64,000 bases of DNA from Dyadobacter pollutisoli (GTDB lineage: Bacteria > Bacteroidota > Bacteroidia > Cytophagales > Spirosomataceae), in the NCBI RefSeq assembly GCF_026625565.1, contig NZ_CP112998.1:2420501-2484500 (forward strand), read 5' to 3'. Below the pieces are notes generated by a model. The model saw nothing but the letters and a program-made list of their open reading frames with translations. It made no database searches and had not been told where the DNA came from. How positions within the stretch are numbered: the first letter of the stretch is position 1; the number at the start of each line of letters is the position of its first letter. Made by a program: the position numbers and the translations under genes. This document shows, one piece after another, positions 37,301-44,843 of this stretch.

Positions 37301-37641
37301 CGTAGATCCGTTGCCAAAGTAACATCGATCGTACTACGTCCATTGATTTTTACTTCCTGGCTTGAAAATCCAAGGAATGAAAAGATAATGTCGGTTGTCT
37401 TGTCAGAAACCTCCAACCGGTACTTTCCTTCTGAATCTGAGATAGTACCGCTGGTCGATCCCTTGCCGACAATGCTAACCCCGGGAATCGGCTGGCTATC
37501 CTCCTGCGATTTGACCTGCCCTGTCACTACAATCTGGGCCATTGATATCTGCGATAACAGCAGACATCCGAAAAGTAAACAGGCCTGCGTACTTCGTCTG
37601 AAAATGTCCAGCCGTAAGTGTGAGTAAAACCTTTTAGTCAT
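34375..37641 (-). CDS. SusC/RagA-type TonB-dependent transporter
   Basis: The 1088-residue protein has a signal peptide, a CarboxypepD_reg-like beta domain (TGQVKSQEDSQPIPGVSIVGKGSTSG), a SusC plug (VVVTALGIKKDIRRIG, then LRGNTDVLFVVDGVPVNSD and SALYGFRGKNGAILITTKRG) and a 22-strand-type barrel ending in VNLTF. There is no STN domain, so unlike the transporter at 44844 it does not signal through a FecR. It imports the ligand captured by the SusD partner that follows. Confidence 0.95.
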   Translation of the reverse strand: MTKRFYSHLRLDIFRRSTQACLLFGCLLLSQISMAQIVVTGQVKSQEDSQPIPGVSIVGKGSTSGTISDSEGKYRLEVSDKTTDIIFSFLGFSSQEVKINGRSTIDVTLATDLRQLNEVVVTALGIKKDIRRIGVAIQTVDGASTVKAREPNAINALAGKVAGLTIGAQPELLRRPNINLRGNTDVLFVVDGVPVNSDTWNVSPDDIDTYSVLKGASASALYGFRGKNGAILITTKRGTKDKRGFSVDFNSSTMMDKGFYSIPKVQDEYGPGDHGRYAFVDGKGGGLNDGDYDGGWGPKFEGQLIPQYDSPVDPVSKVRSATPWVNRGKDNLKRFLETGILSTNNIAVSASGEKHNIRFSVSNIYQKGIVPNTKLNITNFNITADYKFSEKWKFESNLQYNRQFSPNIPDVNYGPNSIIYNMIFWAGADWNVDDMRNYWQPGKEGIQQIYAEYQRYNNPYFMSYEWLRGHQKTDIIGQAAMTYKFNDFLEATMRTQITTWNLFRNEKMPYSATSYGREEAKGDYREDRRNLFENNTDILVKFDKDLFEGFNAKIWAGGNLRNFAYNSQFGSTDYLNVPGLYNFNNSYRPVRTSNFASNMRVNSAYYSADFSFRDFFTVSTTGRVDKLSTLPSGSNTFFYPSVAASTVLSDYLPIPEVISFLKLRGSYANVKDGLTSATIGTTPALGDANPLGYGDQYFSPYGGPTYQNAAVYSTPFSYNNTPAAYFTNTLNNPKIVPSTTSQTEVGLDIRILQNRIGLDATYFISDEGPRIYALPVSTTTGYSSYLVNGINTQKTGWELSLTGSPIKNPNGLNWDIVANYSTYKEVLKEIYPGVNALNTFLKVGDRMDKFYGRAFAKTADGQIINDNSGRPIYAPVSQFLGYMNPKFVFGVNNKFAYKNVSMSFQFDGRIGGVISNYVQKQTFRGGRNALLGEGALGAARELDWQGFKAGVSDSKNYTGEGVQVTNGKALNFDVDGNITNLAELQFAPNTTKQYVQDWVSRYYNTEEGNLMSRSFAMLREVVIGYSLPSNWLVKSKVFRAASISLVGRNLLYFAEKKDIDLNQYISGGESSPQTPSMRRYGVNVNLTF

Positions 37642-38266
37642 GAGCTAGAAATGTTTAGTTATAATTGTTAAGGAAAAAAATACATGGTTTACAAAGCGCA
37701 AAAGTCCTATTTATTGGAACAAACTGTGTTAAGTATTTATTAACATTATATAAACAAATCAAGCTGCCGTTTAACAGCTTGACATCAGCAAATTCTCAGG
37801 AGATTAGGCTACAATATACCTGTATTATCCGCGGCGCCAGCCGGGGTCTGCCCTCTCCTGCAAAAATGATCACACCACTACAAAGCCTCTGAATTCCTTT
37901 AAAATTAAAACATTTGAGTCACAAAAAATACACTTACCATCCAACTAATTAGCCGGTTAACAAGTTAATTACGGTTACTTTCCCGGTTAGACTTACCAGA
38001 TTAATATTTTTATGCGAAATAATACCGCATTTGTATAAACCCGCTATACTCTTCCACTGGCTATCCGATGTCTTCACGGCCAAATATAACCAGCAAAAGA
38101 TGGCAAAAATCAAAACTCCTTACGATATACGTAAAAACTCAAAATTCAACGGGGTTTAACATATGCCAGATCCGTCGCCTGAATCATTTCAAATTGAGGC
38201 GTTACTTTTCGTGCAACTTCCCGTATCAAGACGAACGGGTTTACTACGCCACAGAACGGTACACAT
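37642..38266. other. Intergenic region of 625 bp, no gene recognised
   Basis: This divergent region holds the susC promoter (minus strand) and that of the HTH/cysteine-rich ORF (plus strand). Short ORFs at 37665-37892 and 38068-38289 have no family likeness. I find no RNA gene or clear TAnnTTTG box. An indirect role as a long regulatory leader is possible but not shown. Confidence 0.4.
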
Positions 38267-38725
38267 ATGTTCACGAAACGGGAAATTGAAATCATCTGTC
38301 TCATTGCCAGAGGAATGAGATCACAGATTGTCCGCGAAAGGCTTTATGTGAGCCATGAAATTATTAAAACCCACCCGAAAAATATACTGCGGAAGATCCG
38401 CGAGACGGAGAAGGAAATTTCCCTCCCGGAATTTGTGATCCATTGCGGACCATTAGCGGAAACATTGGCCAAGCTGCCGAAAAGCTATCTTTCAGCTTCC
38501 GCCATGCCTACTATTGGCATTTCGATTTCGGGCCAACATAGCGCTTCACGAGAGCAGCCAGGGTTAGTATCAGGCGGTTGTTCAACATCAGGTGGAACCG
38601 GAACAGTCTTCTGCTCCAACGCGTGCTGCAGCATTTCCTGCAGCACGGGTTACTACGCGACTGCGCCAACACTTGCACCTGTACTAAAAAATAAAACCAG
38701 CAATTTCACATTCTCATTTGTATAA
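38267..38725 (+). CDS. LuxR-type HTH fused to a Cys/Ser/Thr-rich tail, unknown function
   Basis: The 152-residue ORF starts with a LuxR/GerE-like HTH (FTKREIEIICLIARGMRSQ, IVRERLYVSHEIIKTHPKN, ILRKI; 2-45). It is slightly decayed: Pro replaces the usual Arg in KTHRKN. A middle stretch (46-100) reads ISLPEFVIHCGPLAETLAKLP. The tail after a Gly-Gly pair (103-104) has Cys at 105, 116, 120, 121 and 125 among many Ser and Thr, as in lanthipeptide-like cores. A canonical terminator starts 2 bp after the stop, which supports a real transcript ending here. No LanB/LanC-type enzyme is in the window. It could instead be an odd regulator with a metal-binding tail. Confidence 0.55.
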   Translation: MFTKREIEIICLIARGMRSQIVRERLYVSHEIIKTHPKNILRKIRETEKEISLPEFVIHCGPLAETLAKLPKSYLSASAMPTIGISISGQHSASREQPGLVSGGCSTSGGTGTVFCSNACCSISCSTGYYATAPTLAPVLKNKTSNFTFSFV

Positions 38726-38726
38726 T

Positions 38727-38765
38727 AATGAAAAGGGCTGCCAGCAATTGGCAGCTCTTTTCATT
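38727..38765 (+). terminator. Intrinsic terminator
   Basis: AATGAAAAGGGCTGCCA pairs with TGGCAGCTCTTTTCATT around GCAAT, with T-run on the right arm. It follows the HTH/cysteine-rich ORF directly. Confidence 0.85.
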
Positions 38766-38877
38766 GTTCTCACCATACATTTTCTCTTGAAAAAAATTCA
38801 TAATAATTCAGGGTATATTAGTAGAAAAAAGTGCGATCTTAGCTTTTTAATTGTAAACAATACACTTAATATATCCA

Positions 38878-40608
38878 ATGCATCATTTGATTCAGAAAGT
38901 CTCCCTTCTGCTCCTGACTTGTCCGGTAATGGTTGTGGGACAAACGGTTAAAGGAAACTATTCTCCTCTTCCCCTTAAAGACCTCAGTTCCTTTGAAAGC
39001 AGTGGCGCCAACTGGTCCGTGCAAGGTAATGTTTCCATACTTCCTGCCGGAGTCGCCAAAGTGAAAACGCAGTCAGGCGAAGGCGTACTCCTTGGCAATG
39101 CGGGAACTGCACTAACCACAAAGCTCAAAGCCAGTGACATGCGCCTCTATGTTGAATTCAATGTGTCGCCCGGGGCCGAAGGGAACTTGGTTTTGCCGGG
39201 CGGACAGAAGGTCCGGATTTCAGATAGCAGCAAGCAGCAAGGTGCCGCCGGTGCCGCTACCTCTGGTTACGTGGGACAATTCCCTACTCAAAATGCCGCC
39301 AAGGCACCAGGATTGTGGCAAACAATTGAGCTGTCTTACGACGCATCGGTTCCTAACCTTGCCAACTCCGCAAGACTTAATACGCTTGCTTTAAATGGAG
39401 TAACTGTTTTAGAAACCGTATATCTCCCCAATTCAAAAGCGACAGGAGACGGGCAGCCGATATCGTTCGAAGTAACGAAAGGTTCTATCGCTTTTCGTAA
39501 CATCGGGTACCAGTTACTCGCAAGCCGCAAGCCGCTGGCACTGGCTAACCTGAACTACAAGGTTTACTCCGACAAATGGGATAGCAAAGAATACAGCAAG
39601 ATTGACCACGAAGGCAAATCAGCCATACTGACCCAGGAAGTAACCAACGGTATGCGTGAATTCCATCTGGTTTATGAAGGTGATCTGGACGTCAGCGAAG
39701 CAGGTGAGTATATTTTTACCACCATTTATTCAGGACCTGTTTTATCCCTTGACGTTGATGGAAAAAGTGTACTGGCGACAGGAGAAAGCACTTCTCAGGA
39801 AACCCATACGGGTTCCGTGAACCTGAGCCAGGGTAAACATCAGTTCAAAATACATTATTCCCGCTTCCCGTGGAGACAGCCAGCATTGGGCCTCCGTGTT
39901 GAAAAAGCAGGCATTCGTCCCTACGATCTTCATGTATTGTCATCATTGCCAGAGCCCGAGCCTAAGCCCTACATCAGCGTTACACCTGAAATGCGCCCTG
40001 AAATGGTCCGCTCGTTCATTTTGCTGGATGGTGAAAAATACAAACGTACCCATTGCATCTCAGTAGGCAGCCCCGACGGGTGGAATTACACCGTCGATCT
40101 CAATCGCGGCGCGCTCATTCAGGCATGGCGTGGAAAGTTTGCGGACGTAACCGAAATGTGGTATGAACGCGGTGAGCCACAATTACTCTTCCCGGCGGGT
40201 TTGAAAGTACACGTATCAGGAAGAAGCAGCCTGGCTGTTTTGGAAGATACCAACAAAGCTTGGCCTGACTCCTCTAACATTAACTTCCTGGGTTACAAGA
40301 TCAATGCGCAAGGTTATCCGGTATTCCGCTACGCAATTGGTTCTGCGACGGTGAATGACCAGCTTACTTCCGGCGGCAGCAGTTTGTCACGCACATTTAC
40401 AGTGGAGGGCAATGTAAGCGGGCCGTTATACTCGCTTTTGGCCAGCGGAAAACAAATCGTTGAAATCGAAAAAGGCCTCTACCAGGTGGACGACCGCTAT
40501 TATGTTCAGACTGACAAAAAAGTGAAGGTCATTATTCGGCCGGTTGGTGAGGTAAAGGAACTGATTCTTCCGGTTTCCGGCACTACCAGCTATTCCATGT
40601 TCTGGTAG
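38878..40608 (+). CDS. Secreted DUF1080/PA14-like protein
   Basis: A signal peptide (about 1-21) precedes a DUF1080 (3-keto-disaccharide hydrolase-like) jelly-roll region (about 30-215; PLKDLSSFESSGANWSVQGNVSI, LYVEFNVSPGAEGNLVLPGG). A PA14-like segment follows (about 220-350; EFHLVYEGDLDVSEAGEYIFTTIYSGPVLSLDVDGK), then a C-terminal beta region of unknown type. Such proteins act on or bind sugars outside the cell. Catalysis is not certain. It lies 46 bp before the next gene on the same strand, and both are probably one operon. Confidence 0.75.
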   Translation: MHHLIQKVSLLLLTCPVMVVGQTVKGNYSPLPLKDLSSFESSGANWSVQGNVSILPAGVAKVKTQSGEGVLLGNAGTALTTKLKASDMRLYVEFNVSPGAEGNLVLPGGQKVRISDSSKQQGAAGAATSGYVGQFPTQNAAKAPGLWQTIELSYDASVPNLANSARLNTLALNGVTVLETVYLPNSKATGDGQPISFEVTKGSIAFRNIGYQLLASRKPLALANLNYKVYSDKWDSKEYSKIDHEGKSAILTQEVTNGMREFHLVYEGDLDVSEAGEYIFTTIYSGPVLSLDVDGKSVLATGESTSQETHTGSVNLSQGKHQFKIHYSRFPWRQPALGLRVEKAGIRPYDLHVLSSLPEPEPKPYISVTPEMRPEMVRSFILLDGEKYKRTHCISVGSPDGWNYTVDLNRGALIQAWRGKFADVTEMWYERGEPQLLFPAGLKVHVSGRSSLAVLEDTNKAWPDSSNINFLGYKINAQGYPVFRYAIGSATVNDQLTSGGSSLSRTFTVEGNVSGPLYSLLASGKQIVEIEKGLYQVDDRYYVQTDKKVKVIIRPVGEVKELILPVSGTTSYSMFW

Positions 40609-40654
40609 GTTGCCAGGCTTCAACACATTTATTCGCATTACCTGATTTCAATCA

Positions 40655-42646
40655 ATGAAAAATATTCTTTTAAGTACCCTGATTTCTTTTGGCTGCGTCA
40701 CGGCTTTTGCCCAGTCCAAGCCCAATAAAGAGGATGACTTTTACCGGATCATTACTATTCCGATTCCGGAAAACATTAAAATGGAAGTAGGCGGCATGTC
40801 GGTACTTCCGGACGGAAGACTGGCCGCCTCAACGCGCCGGGGTGAAGTATGGATGATCGGCAATCCATATCTGAAAGGTGACGGACAACCGTCATTTCAT
40901 AAGTTCGCAACCGGTTTGCACGAGCCGCTAGGACTGCTCTATCGTGGCAAAGACTTCCTTATATCGCAGCGCGGAGAGGTTACCAGACTCGTTGATACTG
41001 ACAATGATGGCGTAGCTGATGTTTACGATTCGTTTTCAAAATGGCCGCTTTCGGGTAATTATCACCAATATTCATATGGTCCGGTTGCAATGCCAAACGG
41101 CGAATTACTGGTAACGCTGAACCTTGACTGGGTCGGTCGTGGTGCAAGTCAATCCAAATGGAGAGGATGGATGCTGAAACTCGGTGAAGACGGCAAGCTT
41201 ACCCCCTACGCTACCGGCCTTCGGTCACCGTCCGGGTTCGGTTCTTACAAAGGCGATATCTTTTACACTGAAAACCAGGGTGACTGGGTAGGTTCAGGCC
41301 GCATGACGCATTTGGAAAAAGGTGATTTCGCAGGAAACCCTGCCGGTTTGAAATGGAGCAAAGAAGAGGGCTCACCTGTTAAACTAAGCGCCAGTGACAT
41401 TCCGAACACAGGAGAACCATTATATGACGTAGCCAAGAGGGTGCCAGGTATTAAGCCTCCCGCAGTTTGGTTTCCGCATACACTGGTCGGCATTTCCACT
41501 TCCGACTTTAAAGAAGATGTTACCAACGGATCTTTCGGACCATTTGCCGGACAAATGTTTGTGGGTGATCAGGGACACAGTATCATTACCCGCGTAGATC
41601 TTGAAAAAGTGAATGGCGTATGGCAAGGCACTGTTTTCCCCTTCCGCGAAGGTTTTATGTCAGGTATCCTGCGTCTGGAATGGGGATTGGACGGTTCTCT
41701 TTTTGTAGGTCAAACCAGTCGTGGCTGGTCAGCAACTGGAAAAGAGGAATTCGGGATCCAGAGATTGGTATGGACCGGCAAAATGCCATTTGAAATGAAA
41801 ACGGTACGCTCCATGCCGGATGGTTTCGAAATTACATTTACAAGCCCGGTCGATAAAACGGCCGCTGCAAGTCAGGATGCCTACAAGTTGAACAGCTTTA
41901 CCTACAAATACCATTCAACTTATGGCAGCCCGATCATCAACACTCAGGAGCTCGCATTGAAAGGCATTGTGGTTTCAGAAGACGGTATGCGGGTAAGACT
42001 GGTTGTAGATCCGGCAACCCTTCGCAAAGGATACATTCATGAAGTAAAGGCTGACGGCGTAAAAGCGGCTGATGGAAACTCATTGCTGCACGCTACCGGA
42101 TACTATACCCTGAACGAAATTGCGAGTGGTACGCCAGTTAACGCTTCACAGTTCACCACAACAGTGAAAGCTGTGGCAGATCATAGCAATCACACTATGC
42201 CTGCTGCCGAAACGACCGAGTCGGCCCCATCTGCAAAGCGAGTTACAGAAATGCCAGCCAGCTGGACGGGCGGCCCTGATCAGGTGATTACCATTGGTAC
42301 GGTTCCGGGATTGAAATTTGACATTTCAGAGATCCAAGTGAAGGCCGGCAGCCGCATTAAAGTGGTTTTCAATAACAATGATGATATGCTGCACAACCTG
42401 GTGATCACCAAACCTGGCACCGCCAATGCAGTAGGTGAAGCAGGTTTAAATCTTGGGCTGAAAGGCTCGGAGCTAAACTACGTTCCCAAGTCTAGCGATG
42501 TCCTTTTTCACAGTAACATCGTGGAACCCGAAAAATCCGAATCTATTTACTTTGTAGCCCCGAAACAGCCGGGTACCTACCAGTACGTATGCACGTTCCC
42601 AGGGCATTACACATTGATGCAGGGGAAATTGAAAGTTGTAAAATAA
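40655..42646 (+). CDS. DUF7133/PQQ-dehydrogenase-like beta-propeller fused to cupredoxin
   Basis: The 663-residue protein has a signal peptide (about 1-20) and a beta-propeller resembling DUF7133 or soluble glucose dehydrogenase-like proteins (IKMEVGGMSVLPDGRLAASTRRGEVWMI, LDWVGRGASQSKWRGWMLKL, MFVGDQGHSIITRVDLEK). The last about 120 residues form an azurin/plastocyanin-like domain: MLHNLVI supplies the first His, and VCTFPGHYTLMQG supplies Cys, His and Met, a complete type 1 copper site. An electron-transfer role with the propeller as oxidoreductase is inferred. It is probably co-transcribed with the DUF1080 protein. Confidence 0.8.
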   Translation: MKNILLSTLISFGCVTAFAQSKPNKEDDFYRIITIPIPENIKMEVGGMSVLPDGRLAASTRRGEVWMIGNPYLKGDGQPSFHKFATGLHEPLGLLYRGKDFLISQRGEVTRLVDTDNDGVADVYDSFSKWPLSGNYHQYSYGPVAMPNGELLVTLNLDWVGRGASQSKWRGWMLKLGEDGKLTPYATGLRSPSGFGSYKGDIFYTENQGDWVGSGRMTHLEKGDFAGNPAGLKWSKEEGSPVKLSASDIPNTGEPLYDVAKRVPGIKPPAVWFPHTLVGISTSDFKEDVTNGSFGPFAGQMFVGDQGHSIITRVDLEKVNGVWQGTVFPFREGFMSGILRLEWGLDGSLFVGQTSRGWSATGKEEFGIQRLVWTGKMPFEMKTVRSMPDGFEITFTSPVDKTAAASQDAYKLNSFTYKYHSTYGSPIINTQELALKGIVVSEDGMRVRLVVDPATLRKGYIHEVKADGVKAADGNSLLHATGYYTLNEIASGTPVNASQFTTTVKAVADHSNHTMPAAETTESAPSAKRVTEMPASWTGGPDQVITIGTVPGLKFDISEIQVKAGSRIKVVFNNNDDMLHNLVITKPGTANAVGEAGLNLGLKGSELNYVPKSSDVLFHSNIVEPEKSESIYFVAPKQPGTYQYVCTFPGHYTLMQGKLKVVK

Positions 42647-42656
42647 CCGTTTAACG

Positions 42657-42689
42657 AGACTTGGCAAGTCTGGTAGACTTGCCAAGTCT
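42657..42689 (+). repeat. REP-like hairpin R2 / terminator
   Basis: AGACTTGGCAAGTCT, loop GGT, AGACTTGCCAAGTCT: perfect 15-bp stem, then TTTCTTCC. It lies 10 bp after the cupredoxin-fusion stop and can end that transcript. Confidence 0.88.
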
Positions 42690-42803
42690 TTCTTCCCCCA
42701 ATTCCTAAACAAATCATCAGCAGCACAAGGAGATTAAAACTACGCCCTACTTTGATTAGCATAATTCGTTGAATTAATAATATAATGTCAATAATTAAAC
42801 GAT

Positions 42804-43418
42804 TTGAATAAATTGCAGCACGTGCATCACCCTTCTGACCTCAATATCCAGCTTTGGCAGCGATTCAAAGCCGGTGATTCGGAAGCCCTGGGACAACTTG
42901 CCCAGGTTCATTACCGTGCGCTTTATAACTATGCTTCCAAGTTTTCATCCGATTCCGATTTTATCCGTGACTCCATTCAGGAGCTTTACCTCGAACTTTG
43001 GGAGCGCCGCAATTTTCTGTCGGAAACTGCCTTTGTAAAATCCTACCTGCTCAAAGCTCTACGTCACAAACTCATCAAGGAAAGCATTCGCCTGAAACGT
43101 TTTCAGGAGCCTCGACAGGCTTTCTTCGATGGCGAAAACACAGATCCCTCCATTGAATCCAATATCATTGAAGACGAAAATATCCGTTTTCAAAACGGCA
43201 GACTGAAACGGATCATTACCTTACTTACTAAGCGTCAGCAGGAAATTATCTATCTCCGTTTTTATCAAAACCTTGAAAATGAGGACATTGCTCAAATCAT
43301 GGGCCTTGGTCGTCAAAGCGTTTCCAATCTTCTGTACCGTACCTTGAAGGAAATCAAGGAGATATGGGTACCTGCCGAGTTCTTCTGGGCACTGATCGTG
43401 AGCTACTTCCTGGTGTAG
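42804..43418 (+). CDS. ECF-type RNA polymerase sigma factor
   Basis: The 204-residue protein shows region 2 (YASKFSSDSDFIRDSIQELYLELWERRNFL) and region 4 (LLTKRQQEIIYLRFYQNLENEDIAQIMGLGRQSVSNLLYRTLKEIKEI). The C-terminus has a hydrophobic end (FFWALIVSYFLV), unusual for a sigma factor. No ATG is in a good place; the start is probably TTG 42804 or TTG 42813. It is followed by a FecR gene and an STN-SusC, the standard cell-surface signalling chain in which FecR holds or activates the sigma factor. Confidence 0.9.
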   Translation: MNKLQHVHHPSDLNIQLWQRFKAGDSEALGQLAQVHYRALYNYASKFSSDSDFIRDSIQELYLELWERRNFLSETAFVKSYLLKALRHKLIKESIRLKRFQEPRQAFFDGENTDPSIESNIIEDENIRFQNGRLKRIITLLTKRQQEIIYLRFYQNLENEDIAQIMGLGRQSVSNLLYRTLKEIKEIWVPAEFFWALIVSYFLV

Positions 43419-43556
43419 CGTCAAGCCGTGGTATCACTATTTCAAAAAAAATTTTGATTTTTTTGGTTATAAATAAGTGTATGTGTGACATACATTATAA
43501 ATAACCCTTTTACCGGCACCTCGAAAATGGCCTCCGGTAATGTTAAGTATCACCTC

Positions 43557-44666
43557 ATGATCAATTATCGCTCCTATACTGTCGAAGAGCTGGCGACCGA
43601 CGACATGTTCCGCCGCTGGGTGATGGACAGCACACCTGAGATATCATTTTTCTGGCAACGCTGGACGGCAGAAAATCCTGACAGAAGGCCCATCGTCAAT
43701 CAGGCGAAAGAACTCGTGCTGGCCGTCCATGAAATTTACAAGGACGACTTGAACGGAGAAGTGTTAAGCCGCGAAATTGAAGAAATTGTACGGCTGGCTG
43801 AACTGAAAAAGCAACAAAGTGAAGGCAAGATCCTGCGACTGCCTATGATATGGAGAGCTGCGGCAGTGCTGTTATTGGTCTCGGGCCTGGGGATATTTTA
43901 CTACCTGGGGCAATCTTCTAAAACCACCGCCCTTGTTCCGCATCTCGTCGCCGAAAAGAACGATTCCATGCTTGTTCGCAGCAATAGCACCCAACAGGAA
44001 ATGACAGTACTGCTCAGCGACAACAGTGTTGCAACGCTGGTAAAAGGCAGCACAATTACCTTCCCAAAACAATTCAACCGCAGCGAACGAAGGGTTTACC
44101 TGACTGGCGAGGCATTTTTTGATGTTACCAAAAATCCGGAACAACCTTTCCTGGTGTATACCAATGAAACAGTTACCAAGGTGCTAGGCACCAGTTTCCG
44201 GGTAAAAGCTTTTGACCAGGAAAATACGGTAATGGTCGTCGTTAAAACCGGTCGGGTATCGGTTTATCCCAAAAAAGAATATGAAACCATTGCTACCAGC
44301 ACTGTCAAAAAAATCTCAGGCGTGGTGCTTAATCCCAACCAGCAGGTGGTATTCATCCGAAATGAAAACAGACTGAAAAGGGGGAATGTAGCCAACCCAC
44401 AGATGCTGTCGGAATCGATCGTACAGAAAGAACTGATATTCGACGACAAACCCGTTACGCAGGTTTTGCAGACGCTTGAAAAGGTCTACGGAATTGAAAT
44501 TTCTTATGATACTGAGATACTGGCCGATTGTGTGATCAGCGCCCAGTTTAATGATGAAACCCTGAAACAGCGCATGAACGCGATTTGTCAGGCTATCGGC
44601 GCGAGCTATGAAGTGGTGAACGGACAGATCGTGATCATCTCGAAAGGATGCAGTCAGGCACTTTAA
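43557..44666 (+). CDS. FecR family anti-sigma factor
   Basis: From ATG 43557 the protein has 369 residues. A cytoplasmic N-terminus is followed by one membrane helix (AAAVLLLVSGLGIFYYLG) and a periplasmic FecR domain (VLLSDNSVATLVKGSTITFPKQFNRSERRVYLTGEAFFDVTKNPEQPFLVYTNETVTKVLGTSFRVKAF). The C-terminal part resembles the secretin/STN-like DUF4974 (VTQVLQTLEKVYGIEISYDTEILADCVISAQF). It passes the signal from the SusC STN domain to the upstream sigma factor. Starts at ATG 43527 or GTG 43485 are possible. Confidence 0.88.
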   Translation: MINYRSYTVEELATDDMFRRWVMDSTPEISFFWQRWTAENPDRRPIVNQAKELVLAVHEIYKDDLNGEVLSREIEEIVRLAELKKQQSEGKILRLPMIWRAAAVLLLVSGLGIFYYLGQSSKTTALVPHLVAEKNDSMLVRSNSTQQEMTVLLSDNSVATLVKGSTITFPKQFNRSERRVYLTGEAFFDVTKNPEQPFLVYTNETVTKVLGTSFRVKAFDQENTVMVVVKTGRVSVYPKKEYETIATSTVKKISGVVLNPNQQVVFIRNENRLKRGNVANPQMLSESIVQKELIFDDKPVTQVLQTLEKVYGIEISYDTEILADCVISAQFNDETLKQRMNAICQAIGASYEVVNGQIVIISKGCSQAL

Positions 44667-44728
44667 TCAAGCAATTTAAACCCCCTCTTTGCCTATGATA
44701 TAATTCACTACGAATTCTTTTAAAGAGC

Positions 44729-44751
44729 CAGTGATGATTGCGCCATCACTG
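44729..44751 (+). terminator. Hairpin between fecR and susC
   Basis: CAGTGATG and CATCACTG pair around a 7-nt loop, 62 bp after the FecR stop. No T-run, so it may be a partial terminator or a processing site that lets susC be expressed more or less than fecR. Confidence 0.4.
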
Positions 44752-44843
44752 ACCCTATTCCTCCACTATCGTTCGCATCTTTTCAGATGCATAGGAGGAT
44801 TTTGTCCCATTATTTTCCAATACTGAACAAAACAAACAAAAGT

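Noticed and set aside
37665..38289. Small genes in the susC upstream gap (37665-37892, 38068-38289)
   Set aside because: No family likeness, poor composition, and the second overlaps the HTH ORF start.
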